DNA of 64,000 bases from Psychrobacillus sp. OK028 (GCF_900103605.1 NZ_FNHY01000001.1:620001-684000), one strand, 5' to 3'; positions 40,176 to 49,841 are shown, counted from the first letter of the stretch. The notes: generated from the sequence alone by a model not told the origin. Translations and numbers: made by a program.

Positions 40176-40760
40176 ATGAAGATGAATATACCAAACCAAA
40201 TTTCATTGTTTCGTATATTTTTAATTCCAATTTTTATGTTCTTTATGCTCGTTGATTTTAATTGGGGAGATATTACCTTACTAGGGGCAACTATTCCAGT
40301 TGGTCATCTTATTGGAGCGATTATTTTTATTATTGCTTCCATTACAGACTTTATCGATGGATACTATGCAAGAAAGTATAACTTAGTTACGAATATGGGG
40401 AAATTTCTTGATCCGCTAGCAGATAAGTTATTGGTTTCTGCTGCTTTGATCATTTTAGTTGAGTTTGGAATGGCACCATCTTGGGTAGTAATATTAATCA
40501 TTAGCCGTGAATTTGCAGTAACAGGTCTTCGTTTAATATTAGCTAACGAAGGAGAGGTAGTGGCTGCCAATCAATTAGGTAAAATAAAAATGTGGACACA
40601 AATTGTTGCGATTTCTTCCCTTTTATTGGGGAATATATTCTTTGAAATGTTCCATATTCCGTTTGATATGATTATGTTATATGTATGTCTATTCTTTACC
40701 GTATGGTCAGGGTGGGATTATTTTTATTTGAATCGCAAGGTATTACTAGATTCTAAGTAG
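40176..40760 (+). CDS. pgsA: CDP-diacylglycerol-glycerol-3-phosphate 3-phosphatidyltransferase
   Basis: Makes phosphatidylglycerol phosphate from CDP-diacylglycerol, the product of cdsA at 411. The ATG at 40176 after AAAGGAG gives 194 residues; an upstream TTG at 40152 lies before the ribosome site. The full CDP-alcohol phosphotransferase motif D-x2-DG-x2-AR-x8-G-x3-D-x3-D is present (begins DFIDGYYAR, ends DPLAD, about residues 56-81). Several membrane helices. Confidence 0.95.
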   Translation: MKMNIPNQISLFRIFLIPIFMFFMLVDFNWGDITLLGATIPVGHLIGAIIFIIASITDFIDGYYARKYNLVTNMGKFLDPLADKLLVSAALIILVEFGMAPSWVVILIISREFAVTGLRLILANEGEVVAANQLGKIKMWTQIVAISSLLLGNIFFEMFHIPFDMIMLYVCLFFTVWSGWDYFYLNRKVLLDSK

Positions 40761-40774
40761 GAAGGACGTGCTTC

Positions 40775-42031
40775 ATGAAAGCAGAAATTATTGCAGTAGG
40801 TTCTGAATTATTACTTGGGCAAATTTCTAATACTAACGCCCGTTTTATATCCAACCAATTAGCAGAGATTGGTCTTGATGTATATTATCATACAGTTGTT
40901 GGAGATAACGCAGATAGATTATTGGATGCGATACAAATTGCAGAAAAACGAGCAGACCTCATTATTTTTACTGGTGGATTAGGTCCTACCAAAGATGATT
41001 TAACAAAAGAAACTATAGCAAAGCACCTAGGTATGAACTTAGTGTTAAATGATCATGCAATTATATATATTGAAGATTTCTTTAAACGTATGGGTCGTAA
41101 CATGACAGAAAACAACAAAAAACAGGCCCTTGTTTTAGAAGGCTCTACCGTACTGGAAAACAAACATGGGATGGCACCAGGGATGTTGCTTTCTACAAAA
41201 AGTCATTCATATATGTTACTCCCTGGTCCTCCGAAAGAAATGGAGCCTATGTTCCAATTCGAAGCTAAGCCATTGCTACCGAAGCTCCTTTTAGATGAAA
41301 ATGTTATTATGTCTCATGTCATCCGTTTCTATGGAATTGGTGAAGCGGAATTAGAAACAGAAGTGCAGGATTTACTTGATAACCAAACCAATCCCACACT
41401 TGCACCATTGGCCTCTGATGGTGAAGTTACACTTCGATTAACAGCAAAAAGTAATTCAAAAGAAGAAGCTTGGAAAAAGATTGAAGCCTTACAGGGTGAA
41501 ATACTAAACCGTGTTGGTAAATTTGTTTATGGCTACAATAATGATTCTTTGCCTTCAAAACTGAGAGATATCCTGATTGAAAATGACCTGACTATATCAG
41601 CAGCAGAAAGCATGACAGCAGGATTATTTCAATCGGAGCTTGCTGCAATACCAGGAATTGGAGAAGCTTTGGTGGGTGGAATGATAACATATACAGAAAA
41701 CGTAAAGATTAAGCATTTAGGCGTCGATGCTGAAGTGATCGAGAAATATAGCGTAGTTTCTAGTCAGTGTGCAGAGCAAATGGCAGTTCGCGTAAAAGAA
41801 AAATTCCAGACGGATATAGGCGTTGGTATTACTGGAGCAGCAGGTCCAGATGGTCATGGCGGTCAACCAGCAGGTACTATTTGGATTGGAATTGCCTTAG
41901 GTGATACGAAGCCATTTACGTATAAACTAAATCTATCCGGGTTACGAAACACGAATAGGATTAGAACAGTAAAGCTGACAATCTATTATTTGATACGTTT
42001 ATTGCGCGAACAAAAATTAGCAAAAATTTAA
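40775..42031 (+). CDS. cinA: CinA family competence/damage-inducible protein
   Basis: 418 residues with an N-terminal molybdopterin-binding-like (MoCF) domain (GSELLLGQISNTNARF, FTGGLGPTKDDLT) and a C-terminal CinA domain resembling nicotinamide-nucleotide amidase (AAESMTAGL near 270, GITGAAGPDG near 351). Precedes recA in most Firmicutes and may be read through into it, although a terminator and SOS promoter lie between. Confidence 0.94.
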   Translation: MKAEIIAVGSELLLGQISNTNARFISNQLAEIGLDVYYHTVVGDNADRLLDAIQIAEKRADLIIFTGGLGPTKDDLTKETIAKHLGMNLVLNDHAIIYIEDFFKRMGRNMTENNKKQALVLEGSTVLENKHGMAPGMLLSTKSHSYMLLPGPPKEMEPMFQFEAKPLLPKLLLDENVIMSHVIRFYGIGEAELETEVQDLLDNQTNPTLAPLASDGEVTLRLTAKSNSKEEAWKKIEALQGEILNRVGKFVYGYNNDSLPSKLRDILIENDLTISAAESMTAGLFQSELAAIPGIGEALVGGMITYTENVKIKHLGVDAEVIEKYSVVSSQCAEQMAVRVKEKFQTDIGVGITGAAGPDGHGGQPAGTIWIGIALGDTKPFTYKLNLSGLRNTNRIRTVKLTIYYLIRLLREQKLAKI

Positions 42032-42043
42032 TTTTGATTGATA

Positions 42044-42077
42044 AAAACGGCCCAAAATTCAATTTTGAGTCGTTTTT
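42044..42077 (+). terminator. Intrinsic terminator after cinA
   Basis: AACGGCCCAAAATT / AATTTTGAGTCGTT (mismatched) followed by six Ts. Confidence 0.75.
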
Positions 42078-42110
42078 TACTCCCAAAATTAAATAGTTGC
42101 AAAAAATAAA

Positions 42111-42124
42111 CGAATGAACGTTCG
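42111..42124. promoter_or_regulatory. LexA (DinR) SOS box upstream of recA
   Basis: CGAATGAACGTTCG matches the Bacillus SOS consensus CGAAC-RNRY-GTTCG at 13 of 14 positions (T for C at position 5). It lies 9 bases upstream of the -35 of the recA promoter, as expected for damage-inducible repression by LexA. Confidence 0.85.
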
Positions 42125-42132
42125 CTTTTTTC

Positions 42133-42161
42133 TTGTAAATTTCTCAAAGACCGAGTATAGT
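42133..42161 (+). promoter_or_regulatory. recA promoter
   Basis: TTGTAA, 17 bases, TATAGT, just downstream of the SOS box and about 50 bases before the recA start. Confidence 0.75.
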
Positions 42162-42209
42162 AAGAATAGAAATAAAAAATATCAACATTTCTTTTGAGGA
42201 GGAAATTAA

Positions 42210-43280
42210 TTGGCTAATAATGATCGTAAAGCAGCTTTGGATATGGCGTTAAAACAAATAGAGAAACAATTTGGTAAAGGTTCTGTTATGAAATTAGGAG
42301 AAAAAACAAATCTAGAAATTGAGACTTCTTCTAGTGGTTCGTTAGCATTAGATGCAGCACTAGGGATAGGTGGATATCCAAGAGGACGTATTATTGAGAT
42401 ATATGGTCCAGAGAGTTCAGGTAAAACAACTGTTGCTTTACATGCCATTGCAGAAATACAAAAAACAGGAGGACAAGCTGCATTTATCGACGCTGAGCAT
42501 GCATTAGATCCAATTTATGCACAAAAGCTTGGTGTAAATATTGATGAATTACTTTTATCTCAGCCAGATACTGGAGAGCAAGCACTTGAAATAGCAGAAG
42601 CACTTGTACGTAGTGGAGCAATTGAGATTTTAGTTATTGACTCGGTAGCTGCTTTAGTCCCTAAAGCTGAAATTGAAGGAGAGATGGGAGATTCTCATAT
42701 GGGTCTTCAAGCTCGACTAATGTCTCAAGCATTACGTAAACTTTCAGGTGTTATTAACAAATCGAACACAATTGCTATTTTCATCAACCAAGTTCGTGAA
42801 AAAATTGGAGTAATGTTCGGAAATCCGGAAACTACAACAGGTGGTCGTGCTCTTAAATTCTATAGTTCTGTTCGTTTAGAGGTAAGACGTTCAGAAGCGA
42901 TTAAGCAAGGTACCGATATTATAGGTAACAAAACAAAGATAAAAGTAGTTAAAAATAAGGTAGCTCCACCATTTAAAACTGCAGAAGTAGATATTATGTA
43001 TGGCATAGGAATTTCTCAAGAAGGAGAAGCAGTTGACATAGGATCAGAGTTTGATATTATTCAAAAGAGCGGTTCTTGGTATGCGTATAATGGAGAACGT
43101 ATAGGTCAAGGTAGAGAAAATGCAAAACAATATTTAAAAGAAAATCCTGCTATTAAAGCTGAGGTTACAGCAAAAATTCGTGAATCACTTGGAATGGCTG
43201 CAAGCGCGTTAACAATAGGCGCACATGAGACCGAAGAAGAAGATGATGCGGAATTTGAATTGTTATTAGAAGAAGAATAA
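42210..43280 (+). CDS. recA: Recombinase RecA
   Basis: Strand-exchange ATPase and co-protease for LexA. 356 residues. Walker A GPESSGKT at about 66-73, the MAW-type segment, and [16 protein letters not shown] in the L1/L2 region. TTG start after GAGGAGG. Acidic C-terminal tail as usual. Regulated by the SOS box at 42111. Confidence 0.97.
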   Translation: MANNDRKAALDMALKQIEKQFGKGSVMKLGEKTNLEIETSSSGSLALDAALGIGGYPRGRIIEIYGPESSGKTTVALHAIAEIQKTGGQAAFIDAEHALDPIYAQKLGVNIDELLLSQPDTGEQALEIAEALVRSGAIEILVIDSVAALVPKAEIEGEMGDSHMGLQARLMSQALRKLSGVINKSNTIAIFINQVREKIGVMFGNPETTTGGRALKFYSSVRLEVRRSEAIKQGTDIIGNKTKIKVVKNKVAPPFKTAEVDIMYGIGISQEGEAVDIGSEFDIIQKSGSWYAYNGERIGQGRENAKQYLKENPAIKAEVTAKIRESLGMAASALTIGAHETEEEDDAEFELLLEEE

Positions 43281-43287
43281 AATCCAG

Positions 43288-43320
43288 ATAGTCTCTCAAT
43301 TATTTGGGAGACTATTTTTT
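43288..43320 (+). terminator. Intrinsic terminator after recA
   Basis: ATAGTCTCTC / GGGAGACTAT followed by a long T-run. Confidence 0.88.
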
Positions 43321-43356
43321 TATTTTTTTTGAAAGGACATCAAATCTTTTTGCAAA

Positions 43357-43456
43357 TGTTGTGTACTGCTCCGACTCCAGAGAGAACAGTACAAACGAGA
43401 GACTTCATCCTCGAGCCGTGCCCGCGGAAAGCGTACGGATAAAGCGTAAACCATCG
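43357..43456 (+). repeat. Intergenic repeat copy R6 (diverged)
   Basis: Keeps CCGACTCC, GAGAGACTTCATCCTCGAGCC and GCCCGCGGAAAGCGTACGG in the family order, but the inverted ends are eroded. It lies in the 408-base gap between recA and rny, where B. subtilis has pbpX. No gene seen in the gap; a 75-codon open frame here reads through the terminator and repeat and is not credible. Confidence 0.65.
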
Positions 43457-43688
43457 TTATTCAGATTTCACTTTAGAAAATGCTTTTATGAAATTGATTC
43501 TTACAAAAATTTATATTTTGTCCTAGTTTGAATATATTATTCTTCCCTTCCTTGACAGAGTATTTCTACATCTATACAATTAAAATTGTATAATTTCTTT
43601 ATTATTAAATGATTATAGGCATTGCGTATATGATTTTGGATATACGTGCCGACTGAAACTAAAAAGTATAGCAATAGGGGGTGTTCGA

Positions 43689-45245
43689 ATGACAGAAATT
43701 ATCATCTCCGCTTTGCTTGGTCTGATTGTCGGTGCCGTTGTTGGTTATATTTATCTGAAAAACGTGAACGATTCAAAAGTGACTGGTGCAAAACAATCTT
43801 CAGCAATCATCATAGATGAAGCAAAGCGAGAAGCGGAAGCGTTGAAGAAAGAAGCACTTTTAGAAGCCAAAGATGAAACTCACAAATTACGAAATGAAGC
43901 AGAATCTGACATCCGTGAACGCCGTATGGAACTGCAAAAACAGGAAAATCGGTTATTACAAAGAGAAGAGAACCTTGATCGTAAAGATGATGCTCTAAAC
44001 AAGAGAGAAGTAGGTCTTGAGCGTAAAGATGATGCTCTAACTGAAAGACAACAGCATATCGAACAGAAAGAAAGCAAAGTGGATGAACTAGTTAAGAAAC
44101 AACAAACTGAACTAGAAAGAATTTCTACTCTAACTAGAGATGAAGCGAAAACAATAATTCTCGAAGAAGTAGAAAATGAACTTGCTACGGATATTGCTGT
44201 AATGACGAAGGAATCGGAAACTAGAGCCAAAGAAGAATCCGATAAAAAGTCTCGTGAGATTCTTTCCCTAGCGTTACAACGTTTTGCAGCAGATCATGTT
44301 GCTGAAACAACTGTTTCTGTAGTTAACTTGCCAAATGATGAGATGAAAGGTCGCATTATTGGTCGTGAAGGACGAAATATTCGTACACTAGAGACGTTAA
44401 CTGGTATCGATTTAATAATTGATGATACGCCAGAAGCAGTAATTCTTTCTGGGTTTGATCCGATTAGAAGAGAAACTGCCCGTTTAGCACTTGAAAAGCT
44501 AGTACAGGATGGACGAATTCATCCGGCACGAATTGAAGAAATGGTTGAAAAGTCTAGAAGAGAAGTAGATGAACAAATTCGTGAAATTGGTGAACAAACT
44601 ACATTCGATATAGGTGTTCACAATTTACATCCGGATCTTATGAAAATTCTTGGTAGACTTCGGTATCGTACGAGCTATGGTCAAAATGTGTTAAAACACT
44701 CAACAGAAGTTGCCTACTTATCCGGATTGTTAGCTGCGGAACTTGGTGAAGATGTAACACTTGCTAGACGCGCCGGGTTACTGCATGATATCGGGAAAGC
44801 AATTGACCATGAAGTGGAAGGTAGCCACGTAGAAATTGGTGTTGAGCTTGCAAGAAAATACAAAGAACATCCAGTAGTTATAAATAGTATTGCTTCCCAT
44901 CACGGCGATACAGAAGCTACTTCAGTTATTGCTGTATTAGTAGCAGCTGCCGATGCATTATCTGCAGCACGCCCAGGTGCAAGAAGTGAGACACTTGAAA
45001 ACTACATTCGACGATTGGAAAAACTAGAGGAAATTTCTGAATCCTATGAAGGTGTAGAAAAATCATTTGCTATTCAAGCCGGTCGGGAAATTCGTATTAT
45101 GGTTCGTCCAGATCAAATTGATGATTTAACTGCTCATCGTTTGGCAAGAGATATCCGTAAACGAATCGAAGAAGAATTAGATTATCCTGGTCATATTAAA
45201 GTGACTGTAATTAGAGAAACTAGAGCAGTAGAGTACGCTAAATAA
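43689..45245 (+). CDS. rny: Ribonuclease Y
   Basis: Membrane-anchored endoribonuclease that starts bulk mRNA decay in Bacillales. 518 residues: N-terminal membrane helix (1-22), long charged coiled coil (25-200), KH domain with [15 protein letters not shown] (about 220), and HD domain with [12 protein letters not shown] (about 363). AGGGGGTG precedes the ATG. Partners pnp and rnjB are in the same window. Confidence 0.96.
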   Translation: MTEIIISALLGLIVGAVVGYIYLKNVNDSKVTGAKQSSAIIIDEAKREAEALKKEALLEAKDETHKLRNEAESDIRERRMELQKQENRLLQREENLDRKDDALNKREVGLERKDDALTERQQHIEQKESKVDELVKKQQTELERISTLTRDEAKTIILEEVENELATDIAVMTKESETRAKEESDKKSREILSLALQRFAADHVAETTVSVVNLPNDEMKGRIIGREGRNIRTLETLTGIDLIIDDTPEAVILSGFDPIRRETARLALEKLVQDGRIHPARIEEMVEKSRREVDEQIREIGEQTTFDIGVHNLHPDLMKILGRLRYRTSYGQNVLKHSTEVAYLSGLLAAELGEDVTLARRAGLLHDIGKAIDHEVEGSHVEIGVELARKYKEHPVVINSIASHHGDTEATSVIAVLVAAADALSAARPGARSETLENYIRRLEKLEEISESYEGVEKSFAIQAGREIRIMVRPDQIDDLTAHRLARDIRKRIEEELDYPGHIKVTVIRETRAVEYAK

Positions 45246-45286
45246 CATTCATTAATGGTATTTCACTGTATCATAAGTTAGTATTA

Positions 45287-45315
45287 AAAAAGGCTTCGAA
45301 ATGAAGCCTTTTTTT
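45287..45315 (+). terminator. Intrinsic terminator after rny
   Basis: AAAAAGGCTTC / GAAGCCTTTTT with a T-run, just before the ymdB ribosome site. Confidence 0.85.
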
Positions 45316-45337
45316 CGTGAAAGGAATGGAAGTAGTA

Positions 45338-46135
45338 ATGAGAATATTATTTATAGGAGATATCGTTGGATCAATCGGTAGAGATACGTTAGAAGACTAT
45401 TTGCCGAGACTAAAAAGAAAATATGATGTAGATGTAGTTATTGCTAACGGAGAGAATGCAGCTGCTGGACGAGGCATAACTAAAAGTATTTTTCAGTCAT
45501 TGCTTCATATGGGAGTAGACGTAGTCACTATGGGAAACCACACTTGGGATCAAAAAGAGATTATGGATTTTATTGATGACACAGACTACTTAATACGACC
45601 TGCTAACTTTTCAGAGGATGCTCCTGGTAAGGGCATGACTTCAATTTCTAAAAATGGTCATACGATTTCAGTGATTAATATGCATGGACGTACATTTTTA
45701 CCACCACATGATGATCCATTTAAAATGGCAACGGAGATGGTGGAAGAAGCAAAAAAATTATCCCCTATCATCTTTTTTGACTTTCATGCAGAAGCTACAA
45801 GTGAAAAAATTGCCTTTGGCTGGCATTTAGATGGAAAAGCATCTGTTGTAGTTGGAACACATACACACGTTCAAACAGCTGATTCTCGCATATTACCAGG
45901 TGGTACAGCTTATATCACGGACGTAGGGATGACTGGGCCATATGATGGTGTTTTAGGCATGAAAAAAGAAGATGTGCTTTATCGATTCCAAACGAATATG
46001 CCTACTCGGTTTGAAGTTCCAAAGTCTGGGCGTACTGTACTAAGCGGCTTCTTTGTAGAAGTAGACAATGTCACTGGAAAAGCATTACACCAAGAGCGAA
46101 TTTATATAAACGAAGATTACCCATTTAAAGGCTAA
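45338..46135 (+). CDS. ymdB: YmdB family metallophosphodiesterase
   Basis: Calcineurin-like phosphodiesterase acting on 2',3'- or 3',5'-cyclic nucleotides and affecting biofilm and motility choice in B. subtilis. The ATG at 45338 gives MRILFIGDIVGS, 265 residues; a GTG at 45317 lies in the terminator and adds only a spurious leader. Metal motifs GDIVG, NGENAA and GNHTWD are intact. It follows rny as in other Bacilli. Confidence 0.93.
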   Translation: MRILFIGDIVGSIGRDTLEDYLPRLKRKYDVDVVIANGENAAAGRGITKSIFQSLLHMGVDVVTMGNHTWDQKEIMDFIDDTDYLIRPANFSEDAPGKGMTSISKNGHTISVINMHGRTFLPPHDDPFKMATEMVEEAKKLSPIIFFDFHAEATSEKIAFGWHLDGKASVVVGTHTHVQTADSRILPGGTAYITDVGMTGPYDGVLGMKKEDVLYRFQTNMPTRFEVPKSGRTVLSGFFVEVDNVTGKALHQERIYINEDYPFKG

Positions 46136-46220
46136 AAAGTCTAAAACATTACTCCTGCGCATACGTTAAGTTATGGACCAGAAGCAAGTTCATAATATAG
46201 CGACAAAAGGAGAAATGATA

Positions 46221-46487
46221 GTGGATTCTTTAAAAGTATCTTCCCGTTCAAACCCAAATTCGGTTGCTGGGGCATTAGTTGCAGTAATTAGAGAACAAGG
46301 GTATGCAGAGATGCAAGCAGTAGGAGCAGGAGCATTAAATCAGGCTATCAAAGCGATAGCAATTGCCAGAGGATTCGTAGCTCCAAGTGGAACAGACTTA
46401 ACATGTTCTCCTGCCTTCACGGATATTATTATATCGGGTGAAGATCGAACTGCTTTAAAGTTACTTGTTGAAAAAAAAGTAAAGTAA
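46221..46487 (+). CDS. spoVS: Stage V sporulation protein S
   Basis: 88-residue Alba-fold protein affecting septation and coat/forespore development. The GTG at 46221 lies 8 bases after AAAGGAG and gives VDSLKVSSRSNPNSVAGAL, aligning with the 86-residue B. subtilis protein. An upstream ATG at 46173 would add an unrelated 16-residue leader, and ATG 46215 is too close to the ribosome site. GAGALNQAIKAIAIARGF is the family core. Confidence 0.94.
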   Translation: MDSLKVSSRSNPNSVAGALVAVIREQGYAEMQAVGAGALNQAIKAIAIARGFVAPSGTDLTCSPAFTDIIISGEDRTALKLLVEKKVK

Positions 46488-46491
46488 ACGG

Positions 46492-46526
46492 GAGGTCGCT
46501 GCTCATGGAGTAGCGACCTCTTTTTT
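46492..46526 (+). terminator. Intrinsic terminator after spoVS
   Basis: GAGGTCGCT / AGCGACCTC followed by six Ts. Confidence 0.9.
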
Positions 46527-46720
46527 AAAGATAAGAAAGTATATAAAAATGTACCATGAATACTGAGTTAAAGGATTAGTAAGAATGAGTAATCGTAAGT
46601 TTTACGTTACAACGTACTTCATGTTCTTGGAATAATTTTTGAAATAGAAATGTAATCAAAGAAATAGACTGCTTTTATACGTGATATTATATTTTAACTT
46701 TCTAAATATAAAGGGCTTTT

Positions 46721-46822
46721 GTTGATTGGAGGGCAGGTCGGCGACTCCTGGAAAGCAAAAGGGAGAGACTACAAGCTCATAGCACTGCCCACGGAAAGCT
46801 TCCGACCTTAGCTACAATCAAC
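46721..46822 (+). repeat. Intergenic repeat copy R7
   Basis: Starts GTTGATTGGAGGGCAGG and ends GCTACAATCAAC, with GTCGGCGACTCCTGG, GGGAGAGACTACAAGCTC and CCCACGGAAAGCTTCCG inside. The ends are inverted complements of one another. The flank 46533-46595 matches the flank of R1. The 510-base gap 46488-46997 otherwise contains a terminator and an imperfect palindrome at 46870-46888; no gene seen. Confidence 0.8.
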
Positions 46823-46997
46823 GCCATATCCAGGTTTTTCTTAAAAAGATTGTTTATAAGAATAATTTGTGACGAAGCGTTTCCGTCAAAGGTCTGATTT
46901 TCGATAAAAAAGTGGGGAATACATAGTGATAAACGGCACTTCATGATAAACTAATGAAAGAAATTAGCATTTAATCGAATAGTAAGGAGATGTTTAT

Positions 46998-48752
46998 ATG
47001 TTGCAACAGCTTTCTTGGAAAGTAGGAGGGCAGCAAGGAGAGGGTATTGAAAGTACAGGGGAAATTTTCTCAATGGCGATGAATCGCTTAGGATACTATC
47101 TGTACGGGTACCGTCATTTCTCATCACGAATTAAAGGTGGCCATACAAACAATAAAATCTGTGTACGTCCAACACAAGTTCGTACAATTCCAGATGATTT
47201 AGATATTTTAGTTGCATTTGACCAAGAAACAATTGACGTCAATTACAAAGAGTTAACAGAAAAAAGTGTTATTCTTGCCGACACAAAATTCTCGCCAGTA
47301 GCACCTGAAGATTGTAAGGCTCCAATGTATATTGTCCCTTTCACAGAGATAGCTGCGGAGCTTGGAACATCTCTAATGAAAAACATGGTAGCAATTGGCT
47401 CAAGTGCTGCACTACTTAACTTAGACAAAGGTGTCTTCCAAGGTGTAGTAGATGAAATTTTCGGCAAAAAAGGACAAGAAGTAGTAGAAAAAAACATGGA
47501 AGCTATTCAACAGGGCTTTGATACAATGGCTGAGCAGCTAGGAGACCGTGTAGGAGAATGGGAAATTGCACCTGCAGACGGAAAACACCGTATGTTTATG
47601 ATAGGAAATGATGCAATTGCTCTAGGCGCACTAGCAGCAGGTGTTCGTTTTATGGCAGCATATCCTATCACTCCTGCATCTGAAATTATGGAATATATGA
47701 TTAAAAAACTACCACTATTTGGTGGAGCAGTTATTCAAACAGAGGATGAAATTGCTGCAGCTACAATGGCAATTGGCTCAAACTACGGTGGTGTCCGTGC
47801 CTTTACTGCATCTGCTGGTCCGGGACTTTCTCTTATGATGGAAGCAATCGGTCTTTCTGGTATGACGGAGCAACCGCTCGTAATTGTAGATACACAGCGT
47901 GGGGGACCTTCAACAGGCTTACCAACTAAACAAGAACAATCCGATCTAATGCAAATGATTTATGGAACACATGGAGAAATTCCAAAAGTAGTGATTGCAC
48001 CAAGTACAGGTGAAGAAGCTTTCTATGATACGATTCAAGCTTTCAATATTGCAGAAGAATTACAGCTTCCAGTTATTATTTTATCTGATTTACAACTGTC
48101 ACTTGGTAAACAAACGGTAGAGCCATTTGATTATTCGAAGGTGGAAATCCGACGTGGTAAATTAGTGGAAAATGAAGAAGTTCCTGTTGCTGAAGATAAA
48201 ACGTACTTTAAGCGATATGAACTAACTGAAGACGGCATTTCACCACGTGTCCTACCTGGAACGGAGCATGCTATTCACCATGTAACTGGAGTAGAGCATG
48301 ATGAAACTGGTAAACCATCGGAAGCATCTACAAATCGTAAAGCTCAAATGGATAAACGTTTAGGGAAGCTAAAGCATATTAACTTCAGAGAACCTGTGTA
48401 TGTAAACGCACCATACGAAGAAGCAGATATACTATTTGTAGGCTTCAACTCAACAAGAGGTGTGCTGGAAGAATTGCAGCAAACACTTATAGATAGTGAT
48501 GTTAAAGTAAATCATGCACATATTCGTTTAATACATCCATTTCCTGTGGAAGAAATGCAATCACTAGTTGCGAAAGCGAAAAAAGTGGTAGTAGTCGAAA
48601 ATAATGCAACAGGGCAATTAGCAAATATCATTAAAATGAATGTTGGCGGTCATGATAAATTGGTTAGTGTGACGAAATATGACGGCACACCATTCTTACC
48701 ATTACAGCTTGCAAAACAAGTAAAGGAGTTGCTAACAGATGGTAACATTTAA
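46998..48752 (+). CDS. korA: 2-oxoacid:ferredoxin oxidoreductase, fused gamma/alpha subunit
   Basis: Oxidative decarboxylation of a 2-oxoacid (probably 2-oxoglutarate) to acyl-CoA with ferredoxin reduction. 584 residues: gamma-type domain (about 1-190, GGQQGEGIESTGEIF), then alpha/pyrimidine-binding domain (from about 205, YPITPASEIMEYM) and a domain II-like C-terminus. AAGGAGAT precedes the ATG. The stop overlaps korB by 14 bases. This gene pair replaces the tdh-kbl position of B. subtilis. No separate ferredoxin-like delta subunit is seen. Confidence 0.9.
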   Translation: MLQQLSWKVGGQQGEGIESTGEIFSMAMNRLGYYLYGYRHFSSRIKGGHTNNKICVRPTQVRTIPDDLDILVAFDQETIDVNYKELTEKSVILADTKFSPVAPEDCKAPMYIVPFTEIAAELGTSLMKNMVAIGSSAALLNLDKGVFQGVVDEIFGKKGQEVVEKNMEAIQQGFDTMAEQLGDRVGEWEIAPADGKHRMFMIGNDAIALGALAAGVRFMAAYPITPASEIMEYMIKKLPLFGGAVIQTEDEIAAATMAIGSNYGGVRAFTASAGPGLSLMMEAIGLSGMTEQPLVIVDTQRGGPSTGLPTKQEQSDLMQMIYGTHGEIPKVVIAPSTGEEAFYDTIQAFNIAEELQLPVIILSDLQLSLGKQTVEPFDYSKVEIRRGKLVENEEVPVAEDKTYFKRYELTEDGISPRVLPGTEHAIHHVTGVEHDETGKPSEASTNRKAQMDKRLGKLKHINFREPVYVNAPYEEADILFVGFNSTRGVLEELQQTLIDSDVKVNHAHIRLIHPFPVEEMQSLVAKAKKVVVVENNATGQLANIIKMNVGGHDKLVSVTKYDGTPFLPLQLAKQVKELLTDGNI

Positions 48753-49605
48753 AGATTTTCGTAATAACGTAAAACCTAACTGGTGTCCAGGTTGTGGTGA
48801 CTTCTCCGTGCAGACAGCAATTCAACGTGCTGCTGCAAATGTTGGAATTCAGCCACATGATCTAGCTGTTATTTCTGGTATCGGCTGCTCAGGACGTATT
48901 TCTGGTTACATCCATTCATATGGTTTTCATGGCATTCACGGTCGTGCACTTCCAATTGCGCAAGGGTTGAAAATGGCAAACAAAGATCTACACGTTATCG
49001 CTTCCGGCGGTGATGGGGATGGGTTTGCAATTGGAATGGGTCACACTATTCATTCTATTCGTCGTAATATCGATATCACATATGTTGTTATGGACAACCA
49101 AATTTACGGATTGACAAAGGGTCAAACGTCCCCGCGTTCAGCAGAGGGTTTTAAAACGAAGTCAACTCCTGGTGGAGCAATTGAACCATCCGTTCAACCA
49201 TTAGAACTAGCGCTTACATCTGGAGCAACCTTTGTAGCCCAAGGATTTTCGTCGGATATTAAAGAACTAACTGCAATTATTGAAGCAGGTATTAATCATA
49301 AAGGTTTCTCGTTCATTAATGTATTTAGCCCTTGTGTAACATACAATAAAGTAAATACGTATGATTGGTTTAAAGAACATCTAACAAAGCTATCTACTGT
49401 AGAAGGGTATGATTCTACAAACAGAGAAGAAGCGATGAAAGTAGTAATGGAAACTGAAGGTCTTGTAACAGGTATTATTTATCAAGATGAAAACGCACCA
49501 TCCTACCAAGAGCAAGTTCCGGGTTATGCACCTACACCACTTGTTGATCAAAACTTGAAGATGAGTGAACAGGAATTTAATGCATTACTGCAAGATTTTA
49601 TGTGA
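48739..49605 (+). CDS. korB: 2-oxoacid:ferredoxin oxidoreductase beta subunit
   Basis: 288-residue thiamine-diphosphate-binding subunit. The N-terminal WCPGCGDFSV cysteines (about 14-23), with Cys near 47, ligate the cluster. The TPP motif GGDGDGFAIGMGH and the NQIYGLTKGQ segment follow. Translation is coupled to korA through overlap and an AAAGGAG site inside korA. Confidence 0.92.
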   Translation: MVTFKDFRNNVKPNWCPGCGDFSVQTAIQRAAANVGIQPHDLAVISGIGCSGRISGYIHSYGFHGIHGRALPIAQGLKMANKDLHVIASGGDGDGFAIGMGHTIHSIRRNIDITYVVMDNQIYGLTKGQTSPRSAEGFKTKSTPGGAIEPSVQPLELALTSGATFVAQGFSSDIKELTAIIEAGINHKGFSFINVFSPCVTYNKVNTYDWFKEHLTKLSTVEGYDSTNREEAMKVVMETEGLVTGIIYQDENAPSYQEQVPGYAPTPLVDQNLKMSEQEFNALLQDFM

Positions 49606-49613
49606 TATAGCGA

Positions 49614-49647
49614 AGCTCATGAATTTTTACATTCATGAGCTTTTTTT
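49614..49647 (+). terminator. Intrinsic terminator after korB
   Basis: AGCTCATGAAT / ATTCATGAGCT followed by seven Ts. Confidence 0.9.
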
Positions 49648-49739
49648 AAAGAATAAGAAATTATATAAAAATACTCTGTGAGCATTGGGATCCAGATACT
49701 TTTTAAAATACTACTGATTTCAGTTACAGGTGACGCGTT

Positions 49740-49841
49740 GGTTGTAGCGCAGGTTGGCGACTCTAGCGGGAAAGCACGAGGGACAGACTACAGACTCGAG
49801 GCATGCCCAAGAAAAGCGTCCGGCCTTCGCTACAATCAACC
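49740..49841 (+). repeat. Intergenic repeat copy R8
   Basis: GGTTGTAGCGCAGG at the left and CGCTACAATCAACC at the right are nearly perfect inverted ends. Internal landmarks are TTGGCGACTC, GGGACAGACTACAGACTCGAG and AAGCGTCCGGCC. It is immediately preceded by a piece of the R1/R4 start (ACTGATTTCAGTTACAGGTG), as if two copies had been joined. It fills most of the 383-base gap 49606-49988. With R7 it brackets korAB. Confidence 0.8.

Noticed and set aside
43304-43531. 75-codon open frame between recA and rny
   Set aside because: It starts inside the recA terminator and reads through repeat R6; no ribosome site and no family resemblance.
46173-46220. ATG at 46173 as the spoVS start
   Set aside because: The extra 16 residues do not align with SpoVS, and the AAAGGAG site lies downstream of that ATG, correctly spaced for GTG 46221.
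46870-46888. cre (CcpA) site upstream of korA
   Set aside because: The central CG and flanking bases do not fit TGWNANCGNTNWCA when aligned; kept only as an unassigned palindrome.
46721-49841. korAB as a composite transposon bounded by R7 and R8
   Set aside because: The two repeats are in the same orientation, carry no transposase, and korAB beside spoVS/miaB is common in other Bacilli, so ancestral linkage is likelier.
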